Below the pieces are notes generated by a model, which had not been told where the DNA came from, made no database searches, and saw nothing but the letters and a program-made list of their open reading frames with translations. 64,000 nucleotides of DNA from Chitinophagaceae bacterium (GTDB lineage: Bacteria; Bacteroidota; Bacteroidia; Chitinophagales; Chitinophagaceae). The stretch covers positions 1 through 64,000 of the forward strand of contig JANPZZ010000025.1 of the NCBI GenBank assembly GCA_024707305.1, given 5' to 3'. Positions 29,198 to 40,125 of the stretch are shown here, in pieces; the first letter of the stretch is position 1, and every line of letters starts with the position of its first letter. The position numbers and the translations under genes are program-made.

Positions 29198-31421
29198 TCA
29201 CTGAAGTACCAGGGTGGCCTTACCATGAATCTTCGCACTGGAACTGCCTATCATTAGTTCAAATTCGCCGGGTTCGGTGATCCACTCCAGATTGTTGTTG
29301 TAAAAAGCAAGCTGGCTTTTACTGATTTTGAAGGTGATGGTTTTTGTTTCGCCCGCCTTCAGTTTTATTTTTTCAAATCCTTTCAATTCTTTCATTGGGC
29401 GAACAACTGAAGCTACCTTGTCGCGGATGTATAACTGAACCACTTCTTCTCCATCGTATTTTCCGCTGTTCGTAACGTCTATTGCGAGCGTGGCAAATTC
29501 ATCTGCCTTCATCTGGTTCTTATCCAGTTTAAGATTATCGTACTTAAATGTTGTATAACTCAGGCCATATCCAAATTCATATTTAGGGTAAATAGATTCA
29601 TCGATATAAGCGGATCGATAAAACCGGAATGAATCATTCGGCGCAGGACGACCGGTATTTAGATAATTGTAATAAATCGGAATCTGACCTTCGCTACGCG
29701 GAAATGTCATAGGCAATTTGCCAGAGGGATTATAATCACCAAATAACACGTCGGCAATTGCATGCCCCGCCTGGCTTCCCAACCACCAGGTGTATAAAAT
29801 CGCCGGCACATTGTCACTTATCCAGTCGAACACCAACGGCCTGCCGGCATTGATGCATATAACCACGGGTTTACCGGTTGCAACAATCGCTTTGATTAAA
29901 TCTTCCTGCACACCGGGTAGACGCAAACTACTACGACTCTTCGCTTCGCCACTCATATCGCGCGCTTCACCCACACTCAATACAACAAAATCAGCCTGTT
30001 TCGCAACTGCGATCGCTTCCGCAAATCCTGCGCGACTTGTATCCGCAATCCCACAACCTCTTGCGTATAATGGCGCATTTGACTTTCCCAATTTCTCTGT
30101 CATTCCCTGCCATTGCGAAACGATATAACTACTATCATCCGGCATTTCAATACTCCAGAAACCCAGGTTTTGCTTCACCTCCTTCACCAACGGCCCTATA
30201 TAAGCAATCTTCTTACCTTTTTTAGGTAAAGGCAAGAGCTCGTTTTCATTTTTTAATAAAACAATACTGCTCGAAGCTATCTCTCGCGCTGCCTTTTCAT
30301 GTTCCTTATTGTTCAACGCTTTCTTCTCCCGCTCAGCATTGCTAAATCGAAATGGATCATCAAAAAGTCCGAGTTCAAATTTTTTACGCAAAACGCGTCT
30401 CACGGCGTCATCCACAACAGAAAGCGGCACTTTATTCTCCGCCACCAGTTCAGCGAGATGATTTTTGTACGCGCGGCTTTCCATATCCATATCACTTCCT
30501 GCCATAATAGCCGATTGCGCAGCTTCCTTGTTGTTTGCGACATATCCATGTGGAATCATTTCACCAATAGAACCCCAGTCACTCACAACGAAGCCGGTAA
30601 AACCCCATTTATCTTTTAAAATTTCCCGTTGTAGATAAACATTGCCTGTTGCGGGTATACCATTCAAATCATTAAAAGAATTCATGAACGTTGCCGCGCC
30701 TGCATCAAGTGCTGCTTTAAATGGCGGCAAATAGGTTTCCCAAAGCGTTCGCAGACTCATATCGACAGAATTATAATCGCGACCCCCGATAGCTGCACCA
30801 TATGCTGCAAAATGTTTGGCACAAGCCATCACCGCATCAACACTTCCGATACCGGTGCCCTGAAACCCCAATACGCGTGCGCGTGCAATCAAAGAACCGA
30901 GGTATGTATCTTCACCTGCACCTTCCATTACGCGCCCCCAACGCGGATCGCGGGAAATGTCCACCATCGGCGCAAATGTCCAGTGTATACCAGAAGCACT
31001 CGCTTCAACAGCAGCAATGCGTGCAGCAAGTTCGATTTGTTTTAAATCCCAACTGGCAGCTTCTGCCAGTGGAATAGGGAAAGTGGTTTTATACCCATGA
31101 ATCACATCCTGCCCAAACAAAAGCGGGATCTTCAATCGTGACTCCATCGCCATTTCCTGCAACAATCGCGTGTGGCGTGTGCCCATAATATTGAGCATAC
31201 TTCCAATCTGCCCCCCTCCTGATCTGGTTTTGCTTGTCGCCGTCATTGGTAATAGGTCCGGTAGAAATCCAGTCACCGCTGTACTGGTTTAACTGCCCCA
31301 CTTTTTCTTCTAATGTCATCAACGACAATACCGAATCAACCCGCTGGCCTATTGTTTTATTTTGTGCAGGCAAGGTTGATGTAAATGTAATCGAGAGAAC
31401 AAAAACGATAAGTATTTTCAT
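29198..31421 (-). CDS. GH3 beta-glucosidase (BglX-like), last gene of the glucan locus (one frame break)
   Basis: A periplasmic exo-acting beta-glucosidase releasing glucose from beta-glucan oligosaccharides. The signal peptide ends TFTSTLPAQ. The (beta/alpha)8 domain carries KIPLLFGQDVIHGYKTTFPIPLAE and the nucleophile Asp in GFVVSDWGS. The second domain has the acid/base region GEARDMSGEAKSR. A fibronectin-III-like domain ends the protein. A run of six C at 31211-31216 (plus strand) is one too long. With five, KQNQIRRG runs into QIGSMLNIMG and a single protein of about 740 residues results. It is the nearer GH3 paralogue to the GH30 pair. Confidence 0.92.
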
Positions 31422-31463
31422 ATTTTGTCGTTGGTTCAGTTTTAAGAATACAGTGGGTTGTGT

Positions 31464-32937
31464 TTAGAATATAATTGTTGAAATGGAATGTGATTTTGCA
31501 TTCAATGTCACCGCTTCTCCATTTATCCAGAGAAAATAAGGCGCCTCTTTCCCAGTTTGATTCATCACAATTACCACGGTTGTTCCATCTTCGTTACGGA
31601 AAGCGGTGGTGAGCAGCTGACTGCGACTGGCGGCTGCAGCAATTCTTTTTGCTCCAGGTTTAATGAATTTTGAAAAATGTCCGATGTAGTAATATGAATT
31701 GGTGTAATGCAATTGTCCTGTGCGTGTATCACCATGGATGGGAGCAAAACAAAAATTCTTAACATGGTTTGGCCCACCCGTTTCATCCAGCAATACATTC
31801 CAGTCGGTAAAGCCAACCATTCCATTATTGAAATCATTGATCATACTGCGACCATATCGCTCACCCATTTTCCAGTCGTTATAACGGCTGCTATCGAAGC
31901 TTGCCGGTGTTCCTTCGGTAAACAACAAAGGCTTATCCGGAAACGCTTCATAAACACGGCGAACGTTATCAAACATCTGATCGCCACCGCTCCAGTCTTC
32001 ATACCAGTGAAAGCCAATTCCCCAGATATATTTCGCCGCATCTGGATCGTCAAGATATGTTTGCGTGCGTTGATAAATCAGGTCGCGATTATGATCCCAG
32101 GCAATGATCTTTTTATCTTTTAATCCTTCGCGCTCCATTGTTGGGCCGAGGTGATTCTTTAAAAAATCACGTTCCTCTTCAGCTGTGAAAATGCAGCTCT
32201 CCCAGGTCTGCGTCGCCATGGGTTCATTCTGAATACTGATCCCCCAAACCGGGATATTTTCCTTCTCAAATTCTTTGATGAATTTGGTAAAATAAAGCGC
32301 CCAGCTATCATAAAATTCGGGTTTCAATTTTCCCCCACGCAGCATATTGTTATTCGTCTTCATCCAGGCTGGCGGACTCCAGGGACTTCCATATAATGTG
32401 AGCTTTCCACCAGCAGCAGCAATCGCTTCTTTGATAAACGGAATTTTATACTGACGATCATGTTCGAGTGTGAATGATTTCAATTCAGCATCATTGCTAT
32501 CTACATAAGTATAACTGCCGCTACTAAAATCGCAGCTATGAATATTGGTACGCGCCAGCGTGTAGCCGATACCTTTCTCCTTATCAAAATAAGCAGTGAG
32601 AATTTCCTGCTGTTTGTCTTTTGGCAGTTTGTAAAACGTTTCCGCCGAAGCATCCGTTAATGCGCCACCAATACCCATATATGTTTGAAAACTGCGAGAG
32701 GGATCAACGAAAACACAAATCAGATCTTCGGTCGGTTGGCCTTTGGGCTGAAAGCTGAGGTCTTTGTCTGTAAGCGTCAGTCGAAGATCAGTGCTATCTG
32801 CAGTAGTAAAAACCTGAACCGTTTTCCCTTCTGTTGAATAAGGTTTTGCATCTGCAGATGTATTCTTTTCTTTATCTTCGGCGTTGTTGCACGCGACAAT
32901 ACTGATGGCGACTATCGCCAGGTATATTCTTTTTCAT
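31464..32937 (-). CDS. GH30 glucanase lipoprotein (frame break just after the start)
   Basis: GH30 enzymes of this kind are usually endo-beta-1,6-glucanases (subfamily 3) or glucosylceramidase-like. The catalytic acid/base Glu is in GISIQNEPMATQTWES and the nucleophile Glu in KPLLFTEGTP. The first in-frame ATG in the body (32678) would cut off an open stretch that encodes a normal GH30 N-terminus. Removing one T from the run at 32930-32934 gives MKRIYLAIVAISIVACNNAE, a lipoprotein signal starting at 32937. The protein is then about 490 residues. It follows the other GH30 gene by 29 bp. Confidence 0.88.
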
Positions 32938-32966
32938 GGTGATGAATTTGCGTAATAGTTAATCTT

Positions 32967-34424
32967 TTACCAGACAAATGTGGCTACACTTGCAGGTGGC
33001 AGGGTCGGACTTACCCACTCATCTTTAAACTTCAGGTTGAAAGCCTGCGTATTGTCGCCATCATTCAACACAATCAAAACTTTTTTCTTATCTGGTCTTT
33101 CAAAAGCGACGGTTCTCAATGTACCCACAACATCGCTGGCAATTCGCACGGAGCCTGCCGGAACAAATTTGGATGCATGGGCGATAATGTAGTATCCTAC
33201 GTTTTTCTGCACAGTAGAACTGCCGATGATCGTGATTGCTCCTTTACATACATCACAACCGCCGGGCGTATGCGGGCCAAAAGTTGCATTGTTGGCGAGA
33301 TTCCATTCTAAAGCAGTGCGACTCCAGTTGCGCATGGACCCAATAATTATATTGCGCAAATGCCATTGCAAATCGCCTTTAAACTCTCCATCTTTACTTG
33401 TGTATTGTTCCGTAAAATAGACGGCTTTATCAGGGTGTTGATTGTGTACAGCACTTAATGCTTCAATATTGCCGGCATATAGATGAAATGCAGAACCATC
33501 AACAAATGCTTTTGCTGCGGGATCATTAAGAATCGTAAGTGGGTATTCCGGCTTATCGCAATTGTGATCGTACACTATTATTTTCGTTGTAATGCCAGCA
33601 CTTTGAAAAGCAGGACCCAGATGAAGTTTAATAAAATCACGTTGCTGTACGGCCGTCATCTCAAGGCTTGGATTGTTTCCGGGATGTAGCGGTTCGTTTT
33701 GCGGAGTGATAGCATCAATACGAATACCTTCTGCCTGCATTGCCTGGATATATTTTACAAAATACTGTGCATAGTTTGCATAGTATTCGGGCTTCAACTG
33801 TCCACCAACTGAATTGCCGTTCGACTTCATCCAAACCGGAGGCGTCCATGGCGTAGCCAGGATTTTTATATCGGGGTTAATGGCGAGAATTTCTTTTAAT
33901 AGTGGAATCAGACCTGTTCCGCCAGCCTTTTCTTTATCCAGTGAGAAGTTTGATAAATCCGGATCCGTTTCTCCCGCAGGCATATCATTGTAGGTATAAA
34001 CAGAAGAGCTCAAATCAGAAGCGCCAATTGAAATCCGCAGATAACTGATGCTGATGCTGTTGGCGGCATTGCCAAATAGTTCGCCCAGCAAGGCCTGGCG
34101 ATTCGCTGCATTCAGGCCGTTGATAACTTCTGCACTTCCACCCGTTAATGTATAACCGAAACCATCAACGCTTTGATATCGCTGAAGACTATCTACATTA
34201 ATTATTGGGTTGGAATTGGTAATGGTTCCAAAAGCGAGAACAGTTGTTTGCTTTTGAAATAAAACAGATTGGTCGCCGCGTGTAAGCCAAAATTCCACTT
34301 CATTCACAGCCGGTGGCGGTGGACCGGGAGGATCCGGGTCGGGCGTATTATTCTCACTACGTGAACAACCTCCCTGCACATTCAAAAACCACAAGAATGA
34401 TGCGAGCAATAATTTACGATTCAT
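32967..34424 (-). CDS. GH30 glucanase lipoprotein, paralogue
   Basis: The second GH30 protein, intact. The ATG at 34424 gives MNRKLLLASFLWFLNVQGG then CSRSE, a lipoprotein signal, followed by a proline-rich tether (PDPDPPGPPPP). Catalytic residues: acid/base Glu in DAITPQNEPLHPGNN and nucleophile Glu in DKAVYFTEQYTS. About 485 residues. It is clearly divergent from the downstream GH30 (QNEPL against QNEPM, FTEQ against FTEG), so the two probably cut different linkages or chain lengths. The long flexible linker suits a surface enzyme that reaches out to the polymer. Confidence 0.92.
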   Translation of the reverse strand: MNRKLLLASFLWFLNVQGGCSRSENNTPDPDPPGPPPPAVNEVEFWLTRGDQSVLFQKQTTVLAFGTITNSNPIINVDSLQRYQSVDGFGYTLTGGSAEVINGLNAANRQALLGELFGNAANSISISYLRISIGASDLSSSVYTYNDMPAGETDPDLSNFSLDKEKAGGTGLIPLLKEILAINPDIKILATPWTPPVWMKSNGNSVGGQLKPEYYANYAQYFVKYIQAMQAEGIRIDAITPQNEPLHPGNNPSLEMTAVQQRDFIKLHLGPAFQSAGITTKIIVYDHNCDKPEYPLTILNDPAAKAFVDGSAFHLYAGNIEALSAVHNQHPDKAVYFTEQYTSKDGEFKGDLQWHLRNIIIGSMRNWSRTALEWNLANNATFGPHTPGGCDVCKGAITIIGSSTVQKNVGYYIIAHASKFVPAGSVRIASDVVGTLRTVAFERPDKKKVLIVLNDGDNTQAFNLKFKDEWVSPTLPPASVATFVW

Positions 34425-34439
34425 AGCAATCCATTTTGC

Positions 34440-34458
34440 TGCGCACAAATTGTGCGCA
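34440..34458. promoter_or_regulatory. 19-bp perfect dyad upstream of the GH30 pair
   Basis: TGCGCACAA-A-TTGTGCGCA, a 9-bp perfect inverted repeat around one base, ending 15 bp before the GH30 ATG in an 86 bp gap. It has no U tract, so it looks more like a protein-binding operator than a terminator. Confidence 0.45.
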
Positions 34459-34510
34459 ACTACCCTATAATAGACAGCATTTCAGGTGGATTGTACTAAA
34501 GCAAGTCAAT

Positions 34511-35290
34511 TTATTTATGCTGCGCAAACAACCAGTCCATCAGTCCCGGTTCGGCAAATGCGAGATCCCAGCTATTATGTTTAACGCCCGGATATAAGGT
34601 GAATTGTACAGACGCGTTGACCTTTTTAAGTGCTTCTACCATACGTACCGAGAATTCAGGTTTTACCACATCATCGTCTGCGCCATGAAAAACCCACCAT
34701 TTTACATCACGCATACGTTCAGCGGTTGCGGGGTGCGCGCCACCACAGATTGGAATGGCCGCCGCAACTAATCCAGGTTTACGACGCACCAATTCAAATA
34801 CACCCATTCCGCCCATACTCAAACCCATTGCATATACCCGGTCTTTCTTTATTTTAAACTGAACAAATAAGTTCTCCATGAGTCCCATCAGCAAACTCAT
34901 CGATGTAGATGGCGGACCATCAGGCACGTGGTAAAACTCCCGTTTTCCATTCTTATCAGCAACTGTATGAACATTACTCCAGTAGTCTTTGAATCCACAT
35001 TGTGGAAATACAACGATTGCCGGATGTTTTTTGCGTATACTATCGGTCAAAAACATTCTCGCGCCGTGTGTCAATTGTTTCACATTATCATTTCCACTTT
35101 CTCCACGACCGTGTAAAAAAATAATAAGCGGATATTCTGTCGAAGGATTGTAATTCTCGGGCAACAGAATGCGATAAGGTAGCGTGTCGCCGTTTTGTAT
35201 AAAACGATATGACTCGTATTGATCCAACGATTGTGCAAACAATACACTGGTAGCAATTAAACTCAATGACAGGAAGAATATTCTCTTCAT
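34511..35290 (-). CDS. Secreted alpha/beta-hydrolase esterase
   Basis: A 259-residue esterase with a signal peptide ending SVLFAQ. The oxyanion region is IIFLHGRGESGNDN. The nucleophile elbow is MGLSMGG (S158), with Asp in FHGADDDVV (about 206) and His238 in GVKHNSWD, a complete triad. The family is the phospholipase/carboxylesterase or polyhydroxybutyrate depolymerase-like group that often removes acyl decorations from plant glycans. It lies 14 bp after the GH3 gene in the locus, so a role in deacylating the glycan is plausible but unproven. Confidence 0.87.
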   Translation of the reverse strand: MKRIFFLSLSLIATSVLFAQSLDQYESYRFIQNGDTLPYRILLPENYNPSTEYPLIIFLHGRGESGNDNVKQLTHGARMFLTDSIRKKHPAIVVFPQCGFKDYWSNVHTVADKNGKREFYHVPDGPPSTSMSLLMGLMENLFVQFKIKKDRVYAMGLSMGGMGVFELVRRKPGLVAAAIPICGGAHPATAERMRDVKWWVFHGADDDVVKPEFSVRMVEALKKVNASVQFTLYPGVKHNSWDLAFAEPGLMDWLFAQHK

Positions 35291-35303
35291 ACTTGTGAAC
35301 GAT

Positions 35304-37595
35304 TTATTTCAACCAGTTTACTTTTTGTTTTTTTACATCGCGTGAATTCCCGCCAATCATTATTTCGAATTCGCCCGGCTCCCAAACATGTTTCAGGTCG
35401 TAGTTATAAAACTTCAAAAGGTCTGTGGTGATTTCAAAACTAATTGTTTTCGATTCACCAGCTTTGATCATTACTTTCTGGAATCCTTTTAATTCTTTTA
35501 CTGGTCGGGTTACGGAACCAACCATATCGCGGATATAAAGCTGCACTACCTCCTTACCATCAAAATTTCCTTTGTTGGTAACCGTTACGGAAGCTGTCAG
35601 TTTTTGGTTTCCTTTCAGGTTTTGTGAACTCAGTTTGATATCACTGTATTCAAAACTGGTATAGCTAAGTCCAAATCCAAACGGATAAAGCGGATCATTC
35701 GATACATCGAGATAATTGGAGCGGAATTTTGAAAACCATTTTCCTTCCTCCAATGGACGTCCCGTATTTTTATGATTATAGAATAAAGGAACCTGACCTA
35801 CATTTTGAGGAAAGGTGGTGCTCAACTTACCAGAAGGATTCACATCGCCAAATAATACATCGGTTATTGCATATCCTGCTTCACTTCCTGCAAACCAAAC
35901 ATTCAGTATCGCCGGCACATTTGCATGTTCCCATGTAAGTGTCAACGGACGGCCGGTGAATAAAACCAACACCACAGGTTTTCCCGTTGCAAGCAATTCT
36001 TTCAACAATTCCTGTTGTACTGCCGGTATGTTCAAGTTGGTACGACTACTTGCTTCGCCACTCATTTCAGATGATTCGCCCATAGCGGCAATGATCACAT
36101 CTGCTTCCTTCGCAATTGCGAGCGCCTCGGCGCGTATTACTTCAGCTGGGCGGCTATCCCATCCCAAAGAACGACCAAACATAGTACTGTTAGCTTCCAA
36201 CACACTGTCTGCATCCAGGTTAGAACCTTTCGAATAATTGACTTTCACTTTATCTCCCAACAATTCCTTCATGCCATCGTACAATGAAGTTGCATTTGCC
36301 AGGTTAGCAGCTACACTCCAGGTGCCGGGCATATTCTCTTTTGAATTTCCCAACGGGCCGATGATTGCAACGGATCCTTGCTTCTTTAATGGCAATGTTT
36401 GATTTGCATTTTTCAGCAAAACAAAACTTTCGCTCGCAATTCTTCTGGCTTCTTTGCGATGTTCATCTGCAAAAACCTCCTTCTTTGCTCGCTCAGGATC
36501 ACAATAGCGATAGGGATCTTCAAACAATCCAAGTTTATATTTGGCTTCCAGAATGCGGCGACATGCAGCGTCAATCTGCGCGAGCGTTACTTTACCTTCT
36601 TTCAAAGATTTTGGTATTGTTGTCAACAAACCTTCGCCAACCATGTCCATATCAATGCCGGCTCGTAATGCCATGGCCGACACAGTTTGCAAATCGCCCA
36701 CACCATGATCAATCATCTCATTAATGCCTGTGTAGTCGGTTACTACAAATCCTTTAAACTCCCATTGCGTACGCAGCACATCTGTCAGCAACCAACGATT
36801 GCCCGTTGCTGGTATCCCATCTATTTCATTGAATGAAGCCATTACACTTGCTACGCCTGCATCAACCGCCGCTTTGTATGGAGGAAAGTATTCGTTGTAC
36901 ATCCGTTGATGACTCATGTCAACTGTATTGTAATCACGACCCGCCTCTCCTGCGCCATACAAGGCATAATGTTTTACACAGGATAGAATGGTGTTGTTTT
37001 TAGACAAATCGTTCCCCTGGTAACCGCGAACCATTGCTTTGGCAATTTCTCCACCGAGATAAGGATCTTCACCATTTCCTTCTGACACTCGTCCCCAACG
37101 TGGATCGCGTGAAATATCAACCATAGGTGAAAAAGTCCAGTTGATACCATCTGCACTTGCTTCCTGTGCTGCAATGCGTGCACTGCGTTCGATGGCAAGC
37201 ATATTCCAGGTGCAACTCAATCCAAGCGGAATGGGGAAAACAGTTTCATAACCGTGAATCACATCCATGCCAAACAGCAAAGGAATTTTCAAACGACTTT
37301 TTTCAACTGCCAGCTTTTGAACTTCACGAATTTTTGCAACCGATTTGATATTGAACAGGCCTCCCACTTTTCCCTGCTCAATTTTTTTAGCAATGTCTGA
37401 ACTGCTTGCCTGACCGGTTGTAATATCGCCAGCGCCGGGAAGATTCAACTGCCCAATCTTTTCTTCGAGCGTCATCTTTTTCATCAACGCATCGATGAAA
37501 GCTTTCATCTTTGGATACTGCGACTGCTGTGACATTAAGGTTTGCGTGAGAAGCAAACCGGCCACTATCAAACTTAATCGGTATGCAAATTTCAT
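35304..37595 (-). CDS. GH3 beta-glucosidase BglX-like, intact paralogue
   Basis: A 763-residue periplasmic beta-glucosidase. The signal peptide ends TLMSQQ. RLKIPLLFGMDVIHGYETVFPIPLGLSCTW and the nucleophile Asp in GFVVTDYTGINEM mark domain 1. GESSEMSGEASSR in domain 2 carries the acid/base region. A fibronectin-III-like C-terminus follows (EVVQLYIRDMVGSVTRPVKELKGF). It is full length without frame breaks. The nucleophile neighbourhood (TDY) differs from the SDW of the other GH3 at 29198, hinting at a different acceptor or linkage preference. It follows the SGNH gene by 6 bp. Confidence 0.94.
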   Translation of the reverse strand: MKFAYRLSLIVAGLLLTQTLMSQQSQYPKMKAFIDALMKKMTLEEKIGQLNLPGAGDITTGQASSSDIAKKIEQGKVGGLFNIKSVAKIREVQKLAVEKSRLKIPLLFGMDVIHGYETVFPIPLGLSCTWNMLAIERSARIAAQEASADGINWTFSPMVDISRDPRWGRVSEGNGEDPYLGGEIAKAMVRGYQGNDLSKNNTILSCVKHYALYGAGEAGRDYNTVDMSHQRMYNEYFPPYKAAVDAGVASVMASFNEIDGIPATGNRWLLTDVLRTQWEFKGFVVTDYTGINEMIDHGVGDLQTVSAMALRAGIDMDMVGEGLLTTIPKSLKEGKVTLAQIDAACRRILEAKYKLGLFEDPYRYCDPERAKKEVFADEHRKEARRIASESFVLLKNANQTLPLKKQGSVAIIGPLGNSKENMPGTWSVAANLANATSLYDGMKELLGDKVKVNYSKGSNLDADSVLEANSTMFGRSLGWDSRPAEVIRAEALAIAKEADVIIAAMGESSEMSGEASSRTNLNIPAVQQELLKELLATGKPVVLVLFTGRPLTLTWEHANVPAILNVWFAGSEAGYAITDVLFGDVNPSGKLSTTFPQNVGQVPLFYNHKNTGRPLEEGKWFSKFRSNYLDVSNDPLYPFGFGLSYTSFEYSDIKLSSQNLKGNQKLTASVTVTNKGNFDGKEVVQLYIRDMVGSVTRPVKELKGFQKVMIKAGESKTISFEITTDLLKFYNYDLKHVWEPGEFEIMIGGNSRDVKKQKVNWLK

Positions 37596-37601
37596 ATCCG
37601 T

Positions 37602-38285
37602 TTATTTTGCTGGTTTTTTTAGATAAGGTTTGATTTTCTCCTGCCAGATAGCATATCCTTTTGCGTTCATATGCAACTCATCTTTCAGAAAAATATCTGG
37701 CATTGGCTTTCCTTCTGATGTCAACATTGCATGATACACATCTACAAAATCCGTTTTCTTCTTTTTCTTTAAAAAATTGCGGATGGCAACATTTGCTTTC
37801 AACATCTCCGGCATCAGGTGTGCGCGGCTGGGACTGGGTTTGAGCGAAACAAATACGACAGGAACTTTTGGATACTTTGCACGAATCATTCCAAATAAAA
37901 CCTTGAACCGGTTAAATACGGTATCTGCAGTTTCTGTGTTAGAACCCGCCAAATCATTCTCGCCACAATAAATTACAATCTGCGAAGGATCGTATTTGAA
38001 GATCACATCATCTGCATAACGAATTACATCAGGCAATGAGGAACCACCAAAGCCACGGTTGATGATTGGATATTCTGGAAAATAATCCTGTACATCGGTC
38101 CAATTGGTGAAAGAAGAACTACCTACAAACAGAATTTGTCCTTTTGAGGGCATTTGCGCACTATCCTTAGCCCGAAAAGCTCTGATCTCTACGCCAAACG
38201 GAATATCTGTTTGCGCAAGCGATGTGATAGAGAAAACGGAAAAAAATAAAAACGTCAGCAGATTTTTAATACTCATTTTTTTCAT
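37602..38285 (-). CDS. SGNH/GDSL-type hydrolase (esterase)
   Basis: A secreted SGNH-fold esterase of about 227 residues. Block I is LFVGSSSFTNW (nucleophile Ser), block II NRGFGGSSLPD, block III YCGENDLAG (Asn), and block V DELHMNAKGYAIW (Asp and His). The signal peptide ends SITSLAQ. The ATG at 38285 (MKKMSIKNLL) fits it best, though one at 38297 is also in frame. Such enzymes deacetylate glycans or act as lipases. Here it sits between GH43 and GH3, so carbohydrate de-esterification is the likely job. Confidence 0.87.
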   Translation of the reverse strand: MKKMSIKNLLTFLFFSVFSITSLAQTDIPFGVEIRAFRAKDSAQMPSKGQILFVGSSSFTNWTDVQDYFPEYPIINRGFGGSSLPDVIRYADDVIFKYDPSQIVIYCGENDLAGSNTETADTVFNRFKVLFGMIRAKYPKVPVVFVSLKPSPSRAHLMPEMLKANVAIRNFLKKKKKTDFVDVYHAMLTSEGKPMPDIFLKDELHMNAKGYAIWQEKIKPYLKKPAK

Positions 38286-38337
38286 TAGTGTGGTCATTCA
38301 AATTATTGTTAAAAAAACATTCGTCTACCTATTGGTA

Positions 38338-40098
38338 CTAATCAACTTTCAATATTTGATATTTGGGTGAAATACCATTTTCATTGATTGCTTCTATTGT
38401 GAAATAATATGCTTTCTGATTATCCATTGCTTTAAACCAGTATTCATTTGCATCATGTACCATCACACAGTTGTATAGTTTGTCAGGATGGGTGCCATAG
38501 TAAATGTTGTAGGCATATGCATTGTCAACCGGACTCCATTTTATATAAGCACTGCGTTTGTCTTTCTCCGTTCTCAATACCATGAATTGCTTTACAGGAT
38601 TTGCCACTGCACCCTTTCCTTTTCCAAATACACGCAATCCGCTGATAGCAAATTTTCCGGTGGGCATGTGAATATTCTCCAGCTTTATGTATCTGGCTTC
38701 AATGGACGAAGTTAACTCAACATATTCATGTGGTACATCCGTTTTGTTGCCACTCTTATCGACCAGTATCTTCCATTTTTTTCCATCAACTGAATACCAG
38801 ATTTTGTATTGATGGTATTGATCGGTTCTTTTACCTAAACGATCATCGTCTACATCCTGGTCTGCATAATTGATTTGAATTGCGTTTACAGTTGAAACTT
38901 CTCCCAGGTCTGTTTGAATCCACTCTCCTTTTTTGCCCGTTGCTGCACTCCAGTAAGTTTTAATGCTTTCATCCACTGCATTGTTTGCTGCATAATTTCC
39001 CCATGAACTTGAAACCGCAACAGGCTTTTTATAATTGAGCAACATCCATCCAGTAAATGTTCCATTGTTGTAGGTCATTGGTAGACCCTTTTCTTTTACA
39101 ACATGCGGAAGATAATGTGGATAATCGCCGAAGGCAGTATTACAATACATCACGTCATCTTTATCAAAACCTGTTGGCCAGATACCGAGACGGCGTTCGA
39201 AATTATTTTTTACAGAAACCACCATGGTGCTCACATGCCAGTAGTTATTGTACCGGTCCTGGAATGTAGCGCCATGTCCTGCGCCGCGTGCAAATCCGCC
39301 CGGTTTAAAACTCAGCGGATCCGATTGCGGCTCCCACGGACCGAGCGGTGAGTTGCCAACAAGCAAACCATCTGCATATCCGCTGAACTCTGTACCCGGT
39401 GCGCCGTATTGTAAATAGTATTTGTTCCTGTATTTTGTAAGATGTGATCCTTCAATAAATGGATCGAGGAATGTATTGTCCATGTATTCTCCAAAGCGCT
39501 GCCAGCCATACCGCCAGTGTTCGAGCAGGTACATTTCCTTTCTGGTGGTAAGTGGTTGCATGGTTCGACGGTTGAGTTCTACGCCATACATTGGATAGCG
39601 GTTGCTGCTTCCGTTGTACATATACAATCGTCCATCATCATCCGTAAAAAATGAAGGATCCCAACCTCCTATCGCAAACGAATCGACCAACGGTTTCCAG
39701 TCATCAACTTTTGGATTTGTACTCATCCAGATAGTGAAATCGGAAGCATAAGTGCTGCCAAAAACAATCATCGTATCACCGATAATGCCTACAGCAGGCG
39801 CGCATAGTTCATCATACACTTTATTCCATGGACGCAAAAACCGACGTGAAACAAAATTCCAGTTCAACATATCAGGGCTCCACCAATAACCCCACTGGTT
39901 AGTGCTGAACAAATAGTAATCTCCTTTATAGGTAACAATCACCGGATCTGCAGTTGCGCGATGTCGCCCCCATTCGCTGAAGTTAGGAATTGGGGTATAA
40001 CCGTAATCTATATTTATCGGATTGCAAAATGTTTGCTGTTGCGCATTTGCTGAAACTACGCAGGCCAACAATAAAACATATATCATGAATCTTTTCAT
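38338..40098 (-). CDS. GH43-family glycosidase with discoidin and fibronectin-III modules
   Basis: About 586 residues. The signal peptide ends VVSANAQ. The five-bladed GH43 domain spans about 25-340, with the catalytic base Asp likely in RATADPVIV, the second Asp in GGWDPSFFTDDDGRLY, and the acid Glu in DPFIEGSHLTK. An F5/8-type C (discoidin, CBM32-like) domain covers about 350-480 (AVDESIKTYWSAATGKKGEWIQTDLG). A fibronectin-III-like end follows. GH43 enzymes usually remove arabinose, xylose or galactose, so this points to side chains on the target glycan or to a mixed substrate. Start at 40098 (MKRFMIYVLLL); 40104 is an alternative. Confidence 0.88.
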   Translation of the reverse strand: MKRFMIYVLLLACVVSANAQQQTFCNPINIDYGYTPIPNFSEWGRHRATADPVIVTYKGDYYLFSTNQWGYWWSPDMLNWNFVSRRFLRPWNKVYDELCAPAVGIIGDTMIVFGSTYASDFTIWMSTNPKVDDWKPLVDSFAIGGWDPSFFTDDDGRLYMYNGSSNRYPMYGVELNRRTMQPLTTRKEMYLLEHWRYGWQRFGEYMDNTFLDPFIEGSHLTKYRNKYYLQYGAPGTEFSGYADGLLVGNSPLGPWEPQSDPLSFKPGGFARGAGHGATFQDRYNNYWHVSTMVVSVKNNFERRLGIWPTGFDKDDVMYCNTAFGDYPHYLPHVVKEKGLPMTYNNGTFTGWMLLNYKKPVAVSSSWGNYAANNAVDESIKTYWSAATGKKGEWIQTDLGEVSTVNAIQINYADQDVDDDRLGKRTDQYHQYKIWYSVDGKKWKILVDKSGNKTDVPHEYVELTSSIEARYIKLENIHMPTGKFAISGLRVFGKGKGAVANPVKQFMVLRTEKDKRSAYIKWSPVDNAYAYNIYYGTHPDKLYNCVMVHDANEYWFKAMDNQKAYYFTIEAINENGISPKYQILKVD

Positions 40099-40125
40099 CG
40101 ACAAACAATTTTTCGGAACCTCCCG

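Noticed and set aside
32678..32937. Unexplained 260 bp gap before the first GH30 gene
   Set aside because: It is open in the GH30 frame and encodes the lipoprotein signal and N-terminus once one T is removed just after the ATG.
34440..34458. Intrinsic terminator after the esterase gene
   Set aside because: There is no run of U after the dyad in either direction.
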